A stretch of 12,288 nt of DNA from Gemmatimonadota bacterium (GTDB lineage: Bacteria > Gemmatimonadota > Gemmatimonadetes > Gemmatimonadales > Gemmatimonadaceae). The stretch is taken from the NCBI GenBank assembly GCA_028287225.1, contig JAQBPZ010000141.1:1-12288 (forward strand), in the 5' to 3' direction. Within the stretch, counting starts at the first letter, position 1. Every line of letters starts with the position of its first letter. The translations under genes were made by a program, and so were the position numbers. Shown here in pieces: positions 6,058-12,288 of the stretch. Under the pieces are notes generated by a model. That model saw nothing but the letters and a program-made list of their open reading frames with translations. It did not search any database and was not told the origin of the DNA.

Positions 6058-7530
6058 TCACGCCGAGAGGCCCCCGCCGAAGAAGTCCTCGTTCGGGCGC
6101 CGGCGCCGCTTCTCGGGCTCGGCGCGTCCGTACAGTCCGCCGTCGGAGCGCGAGATCCGCTTGCGCGCGACCAGCGCCTCGAGCACCAGCTCGCACGCCG
6201 CCACGATGAGCGGCGCGTCGCCGGCCGGCGCGAGGCCCACGCGGGTCACGAGCTCCACCAGTCCAGGCACGAGCCGGAAGGCCGCGGTCATCGCGTCGGA
6301 GCGCTCGTCGTCGCTCACCTGGAGCGCGCCGCCTTCGTCGAACCAGATGACGATGTCGTCCACGTTCACGCCGCCGGCGCGCTCGTCGAAGGTCGCATCG
6401 GCCGCGCGCCGGATCAGCTCGCGCGCGATGGCGTGCCCGCCCACGAGCTCGCCCTCGTACTCCAGCTCGATCTTGCCGGTGATCGCCGGCTGCGCGGAGT
6501 ACACGTCGGAGATGCGGGGGACGATCTCCGCCTCGCCCGTGATGATCGCGCGGCGCTCGGCGTTGGAGATCACGTTCTCCATCACGCTGATCGGCATGCG
6601 CTGCGACACGCCCGAGCGCCGGTCGATGCGCTTGTCCGTCCGCGCCTCGAAGGCGATGCGCTCCACCACCTCGGCGATGAAGTCGGGCACCCGCGTGGGC
6701 TGCGCGCCGCGCCGCGTCCAGGCCTCCTGCTCGGTGATCTGCATGCCGAGCTGCACGGACTCGGGGTAGTGCGTGATGATCTCGCTCCCGATGCGGTCCT
6801 TGAGGGGCGTGATGATCTTGCCGCGCGCGGTGTAGTCCTCGGGGTTGGCGGTGAAGCAGAGCTGCACGTCCAGCGGGAGCCGCACCGGGTAGCCCTTGAT
6901 CTGCACGTCGCCTTCCTGCATCACGTTGAACAGGCCCACCTGCACCTTGCCGGCGAGGTCGGGCAGCTCGTTCAGCGCGAAGATGCCGCGATTGGCGCGC
7001 GGCAGCATCCCGTAGTGGATCGTGAGCTCCGACGAGAGCACGTGGCCGCCGCGCGCGGCGCGGATCGGGTCCAGGTCGCCGATCATGTCGGCGATCGTCA
7101 CGTCGGGCGTCGCGAGCTTCTCCACGTAGCGGCTGTCGCGCCCCACCCACGCGATCGGCGTGTCGTCGCCGGCTTCGGCGATGAGGTTCTTCGCATATCG
7201 TGAGATGGGCGCGAAGGGATCGTCGTTCACCTCGCTGCCGGCGACGATCGGCATCGCTTCGTCGAGCAGCGTCACGAGCGCCCGCAGGATGCGCGACTTC
7301 GCCTGGCCGCGCAGGCCGAGCAGGATGAAGTTGTGCCGCGAGAGCAGCGCGTTCACGATCTGCGGCATGACGGTCTCTTCATAGCCGAGCACGCCGGCGA
7401 AGAGGGGGCCGCCCGCGGCGAGGCGCGCGAGGAGGTTCTGGCGCATCTCGTCCTTGACCGAGCGGCGCACCCGGCCGGGGGCACCATGGGGCGAACGGGC
7501 GAGCGCGCCGAGCGTCTCGGGATACGACAA
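6058..7530 (-). CDS. MoxR/ChlI-like AAA+ ATPase (magnesium-chelatase-type subunit)
   Basis: A 490-residue cytosolic AAA+ ATPase. Walker A is G72-L-R-G75-Q-A-K78-S79. The Walker B position reads IFALN187-E188, with Asn where most relatives have Asp. Sensor 1 lies in FTANPED (N229), and R246 in PLKDRIG is a candidate arginine finger. The core 170-250 (GIFALNELPDLAG, MQEGDVQIKGYPVRLP) is highly characteristic of the magnesium-chelatase-like MoxR branch that pairs with VWA proteins; the gene at 761-2041 is the likely partner. The start was set at TTG 7530, because GGAGG at 7536-7540 is 5 bases before it and the protein then opens with SYPETLGAL as expected. GTG 7533 is only 2 bases from GGAGG. 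The open frame continues upstream to 7785, but that part is Arg-rich and unlike the family. It is first in an operon with the acetyltransferase. Confidence 0.9.
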   Translation of the reverse strand: MSYPETLGALARSPHGAPGRVRRSVKDEMRQNLLARLAAGGPLFAGVLGYEETVMPQIVNALLSRHNFILLGLRGQAKSRILRALVTLLDEAMPIVAGSEVNDDPFAPISRYAKNLIAEAGDDTPIAWVGRDSRYVEKLATPDVTIADMIGDLDPIRAARGGHVLSSELTIHYGMLPRANRGIFALNELPDLAGKVQVGLFNVMQEGDVQIKGYPVRLPLDVQLCFTANPEDYTARGKIITPLKDRIGSEIITHYPESVQLGMQITEQEAWTRRGAQPTRVPDFIAEVVERIAFEARTDKRIDRRSGVSQRMPISVMENVISNAERRAIITGEAEIVPRISDVYSAQPAITGKIELEYEGELVGGHAIARELIRRAADATFDERAGGVNVDDIVIWFDEGGALQVSDDERSDAMTAAFRLVPGLVELVTRVGLAPAGDAPLIVAACELVLEALVARKRISRSDGGLYGRAEPEKRRRRPNEDFFGGGLSA

Positions 7531-7769
7531 CACTTCCTCCGGGGCAAACCGTACAGTCGAGAAATGCGCACCTGCTCCCTGCGACGCAAGGGTGGCGCGA
7601 CGCGAGTGTTCCCCCGTGATGCACAGGTCACGGTGGAGTAACGCCGCCCGGCGAAGTTGACCGTGCAACAGGGCGACGCTGCTACCCCGGAACAACACCG
7701 CGGTGCGCCGCCGGGTTCGCGGCGCCGGACCAGTCCGTCGTCCTGCTCCATACCTCTGCCGGAGCCACC
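7531..7769. other. Divergent intergenic region, no gene seen
   Basis: This gap separates the divergently transcribed ATPase and secreted-protein genes and should hold both promoters. A TTGACC at 7657-7662 on the plus strand could be a -35 box, but no matching -10 box follows at 16-18 bases. Long inverted repeats like elements A to C are absent here. Confidence 0.5.
7536..7540 (-). promoter_or_regulatory. Ribosome binding site of the MoxR-type ATPase gene
   Basis: GGAGG on the minus strand lies 5 bases before TTG 7530 and 2 bases before GTG 7533. It decides the start and shows that the long upstream open frame is not translated. Confidence 0.65.
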
Positions 7770-8807
7770 ATGCCCAGGTCGCCATTACTCATGCGCCGCG
7801 CACTGCAGCCTGCATTGCCCGTGCTCCTCGCGGTCGCCCTCGCTACCGCCGCGCCGCACCCGTCAGGTGCGCAGCTGTACCAGGGCGACACCGTGCGCCT
7901 GACGATCGGCAGCCTGGAGATCGCCCGGGGGGCGTTCGTGCGCGCGGACTCCGCGGCCGTCTACCTGCGAGCCCGGGGCGAGCCGTCGGCATCGCGCACA
8001 CCCTACACCGACTACACCCGCGCCGACCTCCTGCTCGGACATCGGCACGCCGCCGGCCGCGCGGTGGCGCGCGGCGCCGTGGTGGGCGTCGGGATCGGCG
8101 CGGCGCTCGGACTGGCGAGCACAGTCCTGCATCCAGGGCATGGCGGGCTCGCGAGCGGCGTGCAGAGCCTCGTCGCCGGAGCCGCGGCGGGCGCGGCGCT
8201 CGGATCGGGGGTCGGCGGCGCCGCATCCGGCGTGACGGAAGAAGTGTGGCGAACGGTCGACGTGCGCCAGATCGCCAGCGCGCCCGTCGTCGCCACCGTC
8301 GGCGGCGTGACACCGCCGGGAAACGATACGGTCCCGAGAGTCGCCACGCCGCGGCCCGCGCGCACCCCGGGCAGGGTGGCCGTCGGCGACACGGTGCGGC
8401 TGTTCATCACCCCATCCGAGGAGGTGCGTGGCATCCTCGTGCGCATCGACAGCGCCGAGTTCCTCGTGAATCCGATGAACGCTTCCGATACCGTGCGCTA
8501 TGCGCGCGAGAGCATCAGCCGCGCCGAGGTCCGGCGCGGCGACCGCCGGCGCGGCGTGAACGCGCTCGCGACGGGCACCGCCGTCGGCGCGGCGATCGGC
8601 GCCGGTTTCGTGACCCTGGGAATCGCCGCCAACAAGAAGGGCGACGAAGGCCTCGGCGTGATCATCGGGCTGTTCTTCGGCGCCGTGTCGGTGGCTACCG
8701 GTACCGTCGTCGGTGGCGTGGTCGCGCTGACCTACACCGACCTGTGGATCCCGTTCGACCCGGCGACCATGAACTACCGGGCGCTCGCGGCTGCGCCGCG
8801 GGCTTGA
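7770..8807 (+). CDS. Secreted or envelope protein with two copies of one Gly-rich module
   Basis: A 345-residue protein of unknown function. Residues 1-34 form a signal peptide with basic start, hydrophobic core and likely cleavage near SGA-Q. The mature part contains the same module twice. Copy 1 (about 37-165) has GDTVRLTIGS, then RGAFVRADSAAVYL, a basic turn, a Gly/Ala-rich hydrophobic hairpin and EEVWRTVD. Copy 2 (about 204-330) has GDTVRLFITP, RGILVRIDSAEFLV, RRGDRRRGVNA, a Gly-rich hydrophobic hairpin and TDLWIPFD. The first part of each copy looks like a small beta domain, the second like a membrane-associated glycine-zipper segment. The ATG at 7770 has GGAG at 7761-7764 with 5 bases between. 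It is divergent from the ATPase gene and convergent with the molybdoenzyme gene. I know no characterised homolog. Confidence 0.8.
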   Translation: MPRSPLLMRRALQPALPVLLAVALATAAPHPSGAQLYQGDTVRLTIGSLEIARGAFVRADSAAVYLRARGEPSASRTPYTDYTRADLLLGHRHAAGRAVARGAVVGVGIGAALGLASTVLHPGHGGLASGVQSLVAGAAAGAALGSGVGGAASGVTEEVWRTVDVRQIASAPVVATVGGVTPPGNDTVPRVATPRPARTPGRVAVGDTVRLFITPSEEVRGILVRIDSAEFLVNPMNASDTVRYARESISRAEVRRGDRRRGVNALATGTAVGAAIGAGFVTLGIAANKKGDEGLGVIIGLFFGAVSVATGTVVGGVVALTYTDLWIPFDPATMNYRALAAAPRA

Positions 8808-8915
8808 CGGGCGGGTCGCGTGGAACGCGACCCTTGGCGGGCGGCTGCCCCTGTCGCCTGCGGCGACGGCGGGGCTACGCCTTGACGGGCGGGCGGCTAC
8901 GCCGCCCTTGCCCGT
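8803..8915. repeat. Hairpin cluster (element D) between convergent genes, likely bidirectional terminator
   Basis: Three strong hairpins lie side by side after the secreted-protein stop. GGGTCGCG at 8813-8820 pairs with 8826-8833 (loop TGGAA). GTCGCC at 8853-8858 pairs with 8862-8867, extended by GCCCC 8847-8851 with 8871-8875. GGGCGGC at 8891-8897 pairs with 8901-8907, extended by ACGGGC 8885-8890 with GCCCGT 8910-8915. The word TTGACGGGCGGG occurs at 8804-8815 and 8882-8893, and TTGGCGGGCGGC at 8834-8845, so it is a direct-repeat series as well. There are no long U runs, so factor-independent termination is unproven. Confidence 0.6.
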
Positions 8916-8961
8916 ACTGCTCGGAGGTTTCCGCCAAGCGAGCATCGCGAGCGCCCGGTCA

Positions 8962-11061
8962 CTACGCCGCTCCTATCTCCACCTGGTTGTCGTAGAATAC
9001 CGGCCCGTGCCCGAGGTCGGTCTCGCGCTGCGAGGTCGTCTGGTTCACGTTGGCCGTGTCGCCGGCCAGCTTGCCCCACCAGATCGAGGGCGCCCACGCC
9101 ACCCCCTCGCGGATCGTGGGCTCCACGCGCGCCGTCGCCAGGAAGGCGCCGCGATCGTTGTGCACCGTCACCATCATCCCCGGCACGATGCCGCGACGCT
9201 CGGCGTCGGCCGGATGCAGCAGCACCTCCGGCTCGCGCGCCTGCCGACGCAGCGAGGTGATGTTCGCGAACGTCGAGTTCAGGAAGGTGTGCGCCGGCGA
9301 CGAGATGAGCGTGAGCGGAAAGCGCGCGACGAGCGCCGGGTCGCGCTCCGGCGACTCGTACGGCGGGATGTACGTCGGCAATGGATCGAACCCCATGTCC
9401 GCCAGGCGCTGCGAGCGGAACTCGCACTTGCCGCTCGGCGTCGCGAAGCCGCCCTCGGCGTACGGCAGGTACGGCGTGGGCACGTTCAGCCGCATGTAGC
9501 CCTTCTCCAGCAGCGTCTCCATCGTCACGCCCTGGAGCTTGGGCGACTGCGACGCGAGCGCCTGCCGGATCAGCGAGAGGTCGTCGTCGCGCATCATGGG
9601 ATCGGTCATCCCCATGCGCGACGCGAGGAGGCGGAAGATCTCGCTGTTCGGCTTCGCCTCGCCCACCGGCGCGATGGAGGGCCGGTTGAGCGTGACGTAG
9701 TGGTGGCCGTACGCGAAGTGGATGTCCCAGTGCTCGAGCTGCGTCGTGGCCGGCAGCACGATGTCGGCCCAGTCCGCCGTATCGGTCTGGAAGTGCTCCA
9801 GCACCACGGTGAAGAGGTCCTCGCGGGCCAGGCCACGCAGCACGGCGTTGCGGTCCGGCGCCACCGCGGCGGGATTGCTGTTGTACACCACCAGCGCCTT
9901 CACCGGGGGGCCGCCCACGCCGGCGTCGTCGCTCGTGAGCGCCTCGCCGAGCCGGATCATGTTGATGGTGCGCGTTTCGGGGCCGGCGTCCGCGCGGTGC
10001 AGGGCGGCGCGGTTGAACTGGAAGTTCGCCGAGGTGGAGAGCTGGACGCCGCCGCCCGCGTGCCGCCAGTGGCCGGTGACCGCCGGCAGGCAGGCGATGG
10101 CGCGCACGGCCATCCCGCCGCCCGCGTGACGCTGGAGTCCGTAGTTCACGCGGATGAACGCCGCCTTCGCCCGTCCGTACCGCTCGCCGAGGGAGACCAC
10201 CACCGCCTCGTCCAGCCCCGTCACCGCCGCGGTGCGCGCCGGCGTCCACTCGGCCGCGCGCTCCCGCATCTCCTCGTGGCCGAGCGTGTAGCGCTCCAGG
10301 TAGTCCGCGTCCTCCAGCCCCCGCGCGAAGACCACGTGCATGATGCCGAGCGCCAGCGCCGCGTCCGTGCCCGGGCGGATGCCGATCCATTCGTCGCACT
10401 GCAGGGCGGTGCGCGTCTGGATGGGGTCGATGCAGATCACGCGCGCGCCGCGCTCGCGGGCGCGGGTGATGAACGGCCAGAGGTGCGGGTTGGCCGTGAG
10501 CGTGTTGGTGCCCCACAGGAGCACGAGGTCGCTCTCGGGAACGCCCTCGGCATCGGCGCCGACGCTCGCGCCCAGGGTCATGCGCAGCCCGATGGTGCCG
10601 GCCATGGCGCAGATGGTGCGGTCCAGCCGGGACGCGCCGAGGGTGTGGAAGAAGCGGTGATCCATGGATTCCGCCTGCACCAGCCCCATCGTGCCCGCAT
10701 ACGAGTAGGGGAGCACCGACGCCGCGCCATGGGTCTCGACGACCGACGTGAGGCGCGCGGCGATCTCCGTGAGTGCCGCGTCCCAGGTGATCGCCTCGAA
10801 CTGCCCGCTTCCCTTGGGGCCCGTGCGCCGCAGCGGCGTGCGCAGCCGGTCCTCGTGGTAGGTGCGCTCCACGTAGCGGTTCACCTTGGCGCAGAGGAAG
10901 CCCTGGGTGACCGGATGGTGGGGGTCGCCAGCGACGCGCACTGCCCGTCCGTCGGCCACCGTGACGAGCATCGCGCAGGTGTCCGGGCAGTCGTGCGGGC
11001 AGGCCCCCCGGACGACGGCATCGCGTGGAAGTGACGGATCGGAGGGCGGTTCGGAAATCAT
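8962..11061 (-). CDS. Molybdopterin oxidoreductase, DMSO reductase family
   Basis: A 699-residue catalytic subunit of the bis-MGD (DMSO reductase) family. C21-x3-C25-x3-C29-x27-C57 binds an N-terminal [4Fe-4S] cluster. The segment LDRTIC151AMAG aligns by eye with the position that supplies the Mo ligand in nitrate reductase and formate dehydrogenase, so Cys151 is the candidate ligand. Further family marks are DLVLLWGTNTLTANPH (177-192), VVYNSNPAAVAPD, DIVLPATTQLEHWDIH and the C-terminal dinucleotide-binding domain with HPADAERRGI and VNQTTSQRETDLG. No Tat signal is seen, so it should be cytoplasmic. No gene for an electron-transfer or membrane subunit adjoins it, so it may act alone or with a distant partner. 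The substrate is unknown. The message before ATG 11061 is C-rich without a Shine-Dalgarno sequence. Confidence 0.92.
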   Translation of the reverse strand: MISEPPSDPSLPRDAVVRGACPHDCPDTCAMLVTVADGRAVRVAGDPHHPVTQGFLCAKVNRYVERTYHEDRLRTPLRRTGPKGSGQFEAITWDAALTEIAARLTSVVETHGAASVLPYSYAGTMGLVQAESMDHRFFHTLGASRLDRTICAMAGTIGLRMTLGASVGADAEGVPESDLVLLWGTNTLTANPHLWPFITRARERGARVICIDPIQTRTALQCDEWIGIRPGTDAALALGIMHVVFARGLEDADYLERYTLGHEEMRERAAEWTPARTAAVTGLDEAVVVSLGERYGRAKAAFIRVNYGLQRHAGGGMAVRAIACLPAVTGHWRHAGGGVQLSTSANFQFNRAALHRADAGPETRTINMIRLGEALTSDDAGVGGPPVKALVVYNSNPAAVAPDRNAVLRGLAREDLFTVVLEHFQTDTADWADIVLPATTQLEHWDIHFAYGHHYVTLNRPSIAPVGEAKPNSEIFRLLASRMGMTDPMMRDDDLSLIRQALASQSPKLQGVTMETLLEKGYMRLNVPTPYLPYAEGGFATPSGKCEFRSQRLADMGFDPLPTYIPPYESPERDPALVARFPLTLISSPAHTFLNSTFANITSLRRQAREPEVLLHPADAERRGIVPGMMVTVHNDRGAFLATARVEPTIREGVAWAPSIWWGKLAGDTANVNQTTSQRETDLGHGPVFYDNQVEIGAA

Positions 11062-11271
11062 TTGCGGCGGGGGGAGGGGACGTGCTTCAACCTAATGGCG
11101 GCGGCCGGGCCGGGCTACGCGCCGGCGCCGGACGACGCAACGACCGGGACGTAACTCCATGCTGTGATACGCGTTACAAAATGGGCTGCACCCGGGACGG
11201 GGGAGAATGTTCCAGCCCGCGCCGGGCCGGGCGGGCCACAACGGACAAAGCTGTTGCCCTGCTTTCACTTG

Positions 11272-11289
11272 GAGCGCCCTCCGGCGCTC
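11272..11289. promoter_or_regulatory. Perfect inverted repeat abutting the -35 box, candidate operator
   Basis: GAGCGCC at 11272-11278 pairs with GGCGCTC at 11283-11289 across a 4-base spacer. It ends on the base before TTGACA. It could bind a dimeric regulator of the lipoprotein promoter, or form a hairpin ending transcripts from upstream. Position alone favours the operator reading. Confidence 0.35.
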
Positions 11290-11317
11290 TTGACAGGGCG
11301 ATCTGGCGACCTAATTT
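11290..11317 (+). promoter_or_regulatory. Sigma-70-like promoter of the lipoprotein gene
   Basis: A perfect -35 box TTGACA lies at 11290-11295. After 16 bases, TAATTT at 11312-11317 is the candidate -10 box, which is weaker (three of six) but lies in the most AT-rich stretch of the gap. The transcript would have a leader of about 70 bases. Confidence 0.5.
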
Positions 11318-11384
11318 TCGCGACGCTGAACCCGGGCACAGCATCGCGTGCGCGGACCAACGCGTTTTTCAACTTGAGACTACT

Positions 11385-11389
11385 AGGAG
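11385..11389 (+). promoter_or_regulatory. Ribosome binding site of the lipoprotein gene
   Basis: AGGAG lies 6 bases before ATG 11396, the best Shine-Dalgarno sequence on the plus strand in this window. Confidence 0.75.
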
Positions 11390-11395
11390 AATTAC

Positions 11396-11620
11396 ATGAA
11401 GCGCCTGGCCCTTGTCGCAGTCGTGCTCGTCGCCGCTTGCAGCACCAAGGAGACCCCGAAGGCCGACACGGCCGCCCCCGCGATGGCTCCGGCCCCCGCG
11501 ATGGCTCCCGCTGCCGCCGACACCGGCATGAAGATGGACTCCGCCGCGACCAAGATGGACACGACCAAGAAGACGGACACCACGGTCAAGACCACGACCA
11601 CGACCAAGAAGAAGTCCTAA
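11396..11620 (+). CDS. Small lipoprotein with Ala/Pro and Thr/Lys low-complexity tail
   Basis: A 74-residue predicted lipoprotein. MKRLALVAVVLVAAC is a short lipoprotein signal; the lipobox V12-A13-A14-C15 puts the lipidated cysteine at position 15. The mature part of 60 residues has no fold that I can recognise. It contains a repeated Ala/Pro/Met segment (PAMAPA twice, residues about 27-38), two MKMD/TKMD words, and a tail rich in Thr and Lys (DTTKKTDTTVKTTTTTKKKS). The Ala/Pro part comes from a tandem 18-base DNA repeat at 11474-11491 and 11492-11509 that differs only at the last base. It has its own promoter, a clear ribosome binding site and a hairpin after the stop, so it is a single-gene unit. 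The basic tail might touch peptidoglycan or nucleic acid, but that is a guess. Confidence 0.8.
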   Translation: MKRLALVAVVLVAACSTKETPKADTAAPAMAPAPAMAPAAADTGMKMDSAATKMDTTKKTDTTVKTTTTTKKKS

Positions 11621-11646
11621 GCTTCTGCGGTCATTGGTGTACGGAG

Positions 11647-11676
11647 CGGGGCGGCATGCGAAAGCATGCCGCCCCG
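11647..11676. terminator. 13-bp hairpin with GAAA loop, likely bidirectional terminator
   Basis: CGGGGCGGCATGC (11647-11659) and GCATGCCGCCCCG (11664-11676) pair perfectly over 13 bases across a GAAA loop. It sits between the convergent lipoprotein and epimerase genes, 26 bases after one stop and 19 bases from the other. Neither side has a proper U run, so it may need help or mainly protect the 3' ends. On the plus strand the GAAA loop is a stable GNRA tetraloop. Confidence 0.65.
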
Positions 11677-11695
11677 TCTCACGTTCCGGCCCGGC

Positions 11696-12286
11696 TCACC
11701 GGTGCTGCATCCACCACCGGAACGCCTCGGGAACGCCCGTCTCCGGGCGCACCTGCGGATCCCAGCCGAGCTCGCGCCGCGCCCGCTCGCTGGTGAACGG
11801 GTTGTCGCGCGCGATGAAGTCGAGCGACGCGGCGAGCGACGAGCGCAGCTCCGTGGCCGAGAAGAGCGGCGCCGCCAGGGTCACGAGCCCCACCACCGCG
11901 CGCGCGGCGAGCCAGGGCACGGGGATGCGCCGCAGCCGCACCCCCATGCCCTCCGCCGCAAGGCTCATGAAGCGCGCGACGGTCACGTCGAAGTCGTTGG
12001 CCAGGTTGTAGGCGCGACCGCCCGCCGCGTCCACGCTCGCGGCGCGCACCATGCCATCGGCGACGTTGGCGGCGTGGACCACGGACATGGTCGCGCGGCC
12101 TCCGCGCACCAGCGGCGCCACGCCGTGGCTCAGCAGCCGCGCGAGGCGGGGCACGAACTGTCGGTCGTGCGTCCCGTAGACGACGACGGGGCGCATCGCC
12201 GTGCCCCAGAGGCGACCGGCCGCATGTGCCTCCATCACGAGCGCCTCGGACTCGCGCTTGGAGCGCGCATAGTGCGCGTCGGCCGC
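11696..12286 (-). CDS. NAD(P)-dependent epimerase/dehydratase, extended SDR (partial, N-terminus beyond window)
   Basis: The C-terminal 196 residues of a protein whose start is off the right edge; the frame is open to base 12286. The first visible residues include Y6-A-R-S-K10, the catalytic YxxxK of short-chain dehydrogenases, followed by RESEALVMEA as in extended SDR enzymes. RPVVVYG (about 32-38) is the typical next conserved strand of the sugar-nucleotide epimerase and 3-beta-hydroxysteroid dehydrogenase-like group. Then come VVHAANVADGMVRA (substrate-domain motif HxxNVAD), GRAYNLAND, and a C-terminal ELGWDPQV...G..EAFRWW ending normal for the family. Rossmann NAD-binding residues lie outside the window. 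A membrane-near hydrophobic helix (about 127-143) is as seen in steroid- or lipid-acting members. The substrate cannot be told. It is convergent with the lipoprotein gene. Confidence 0.87.
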   Translation of the reverse strand, partial: AADAHYARSKRESEALVMEAHAAGRLWGTAMRPVVVYGTHDRQFVPRLARLLSHGVAPLVRGGRATMSVVHAANVADGMVRAASVDAAGGRAYNLANDFDVTVARFMSLAAEGMGVRLRRIPVPWLAARAVVGLVTLAAPLFSATELRSSLAASLDFIARDNPFTSERARRELGWDPQVRPETGVPEAFRWWMQHR

Positions 12287-12288
12287 GA

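Larger units (their letters stand above)
11062..11395. other. Divergent intergenic region, 334 bases, regulatory
   Basis: No gene is supported here. It holds the C-rich leader of the molybdoenzyme gene (11062-11083), a GC-rich stretch with two GGGCCGGGC-type words (near 11105 and 11224), a short inverted repeat GGGCTG 11183-11188 with CAGCCC 11213-11218, and the promoter region of the lipoprotein gene (11272-11317). A promoter for the molybdoenzyme gene could not be placed. Confidence 0.5.

Noticed and set aside
7657..7685. Sigma-70 promoter for the secreted-protein gene, from TTGACC
   Set aside because: The bases at 16-18 spacing do not resemble a -10 box.
7531..7785. The N-terminal extension of the MoxR-type ATPase frame
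   Set aside because: The extension is Arg-rich and unlike the family. GGAGG followed by TTG 7530 gives a better start.
8908..11034. A 708-codon open frame on the plus strand
   Set aside because: It lies opposite the molybdoenzyme gene, is extremely rich in Arg, His, Ala and Val, and has no recognisable motif. It is the usual GC-rich shadow of a real gene.

Overview
The window is very GC-rich bacterial DNA (my impression is close to 70% G+C). Genes are tightly packed, and most of the longer gaps are filled by repeat-like palindromic DNA. Gene content suggests a free-living Gram-negative soil or sediment bacterium: an extended-SDR epimerase, a DMSO-reductase-family molybdoenzyme, a MoxR-type AAA ATPase and VWA protein pair, a lipoprotein, a zinc-ribbon membrane protein and NicO-type metal transport. 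Gemmatimonadota is my best guess, but it rests on general style and not on a marker gene. No rRNA, tRNA, IS element or CRISPR array is visible.

Layout from left to right. (1) 1-449 (-) is the N-terminal part of a NicO/UreH-like nickel/cobalt transporter, cut by the window edge. (2) About 500-740 is palindromic element A. (3) 761-2041 (-) encodes a VWA-domain protein with an intact MIDAS motif. (4) 2101-2302 is palindromic element B, between the divergent VWA and MFS genes. (5) 2318-3574 (+) is an MFS exporter, followed 7 bases later by 3582-4649 (+), an unrecognised zinc-ribbon membrane protein. (6) 4665-5288 (-) is a cytidylate-kinase-like P-loop protein. (7) 5319-5526 is palindromic element C, built of octamers. 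(8) 5532-6053 (-) GNAT acetyltransferase and 6058-7530 (-) MoxR/ChlI-like AAA+ ATPase form a two-gene operon. (9) 7770-8807 (+) is a secreted protein made of two copies of one module. (10) 8803-8915 is a cluster of strong hairpins (element D) between convergent genes. (11) 8962-11061 (-) is a molybdopterin oxidoreductase. (12) 11396-11620 (+) is a small lipoprotein with a clear promoter, ribosome binding site and a 13-bp terminator-like hairpin. (13) 11696-12286 (-) is the C-terminal part of an extended SDR epimerase/dehydratase.

Functional links: the MoxR-type ATPase and the VWA protein belong to families that normally work together as an ATPase/metal-dependent adaptor pair. Here they lie about 4 kb apart on the same strand, with the MFS, zinc-ribbon and kinase-like genes between them. 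Other genes look like independent housekeeping or accessory functions.

The most unusual feature is the intergenic DNA. Elements A, B and C are long imperfect inverted repeats whose arms contain short degenerate tandem words, each element with its own word (CGTACGCGA-like, TGAGCGG/TTTGCGG, GTAGGANN). They share an architecture but almost no arm sequence. B and C share an 11-mer, CCTCGGGACGC, inside the central loop. This could be a family of extragenic elements; genome-wide counting is needed to decide.
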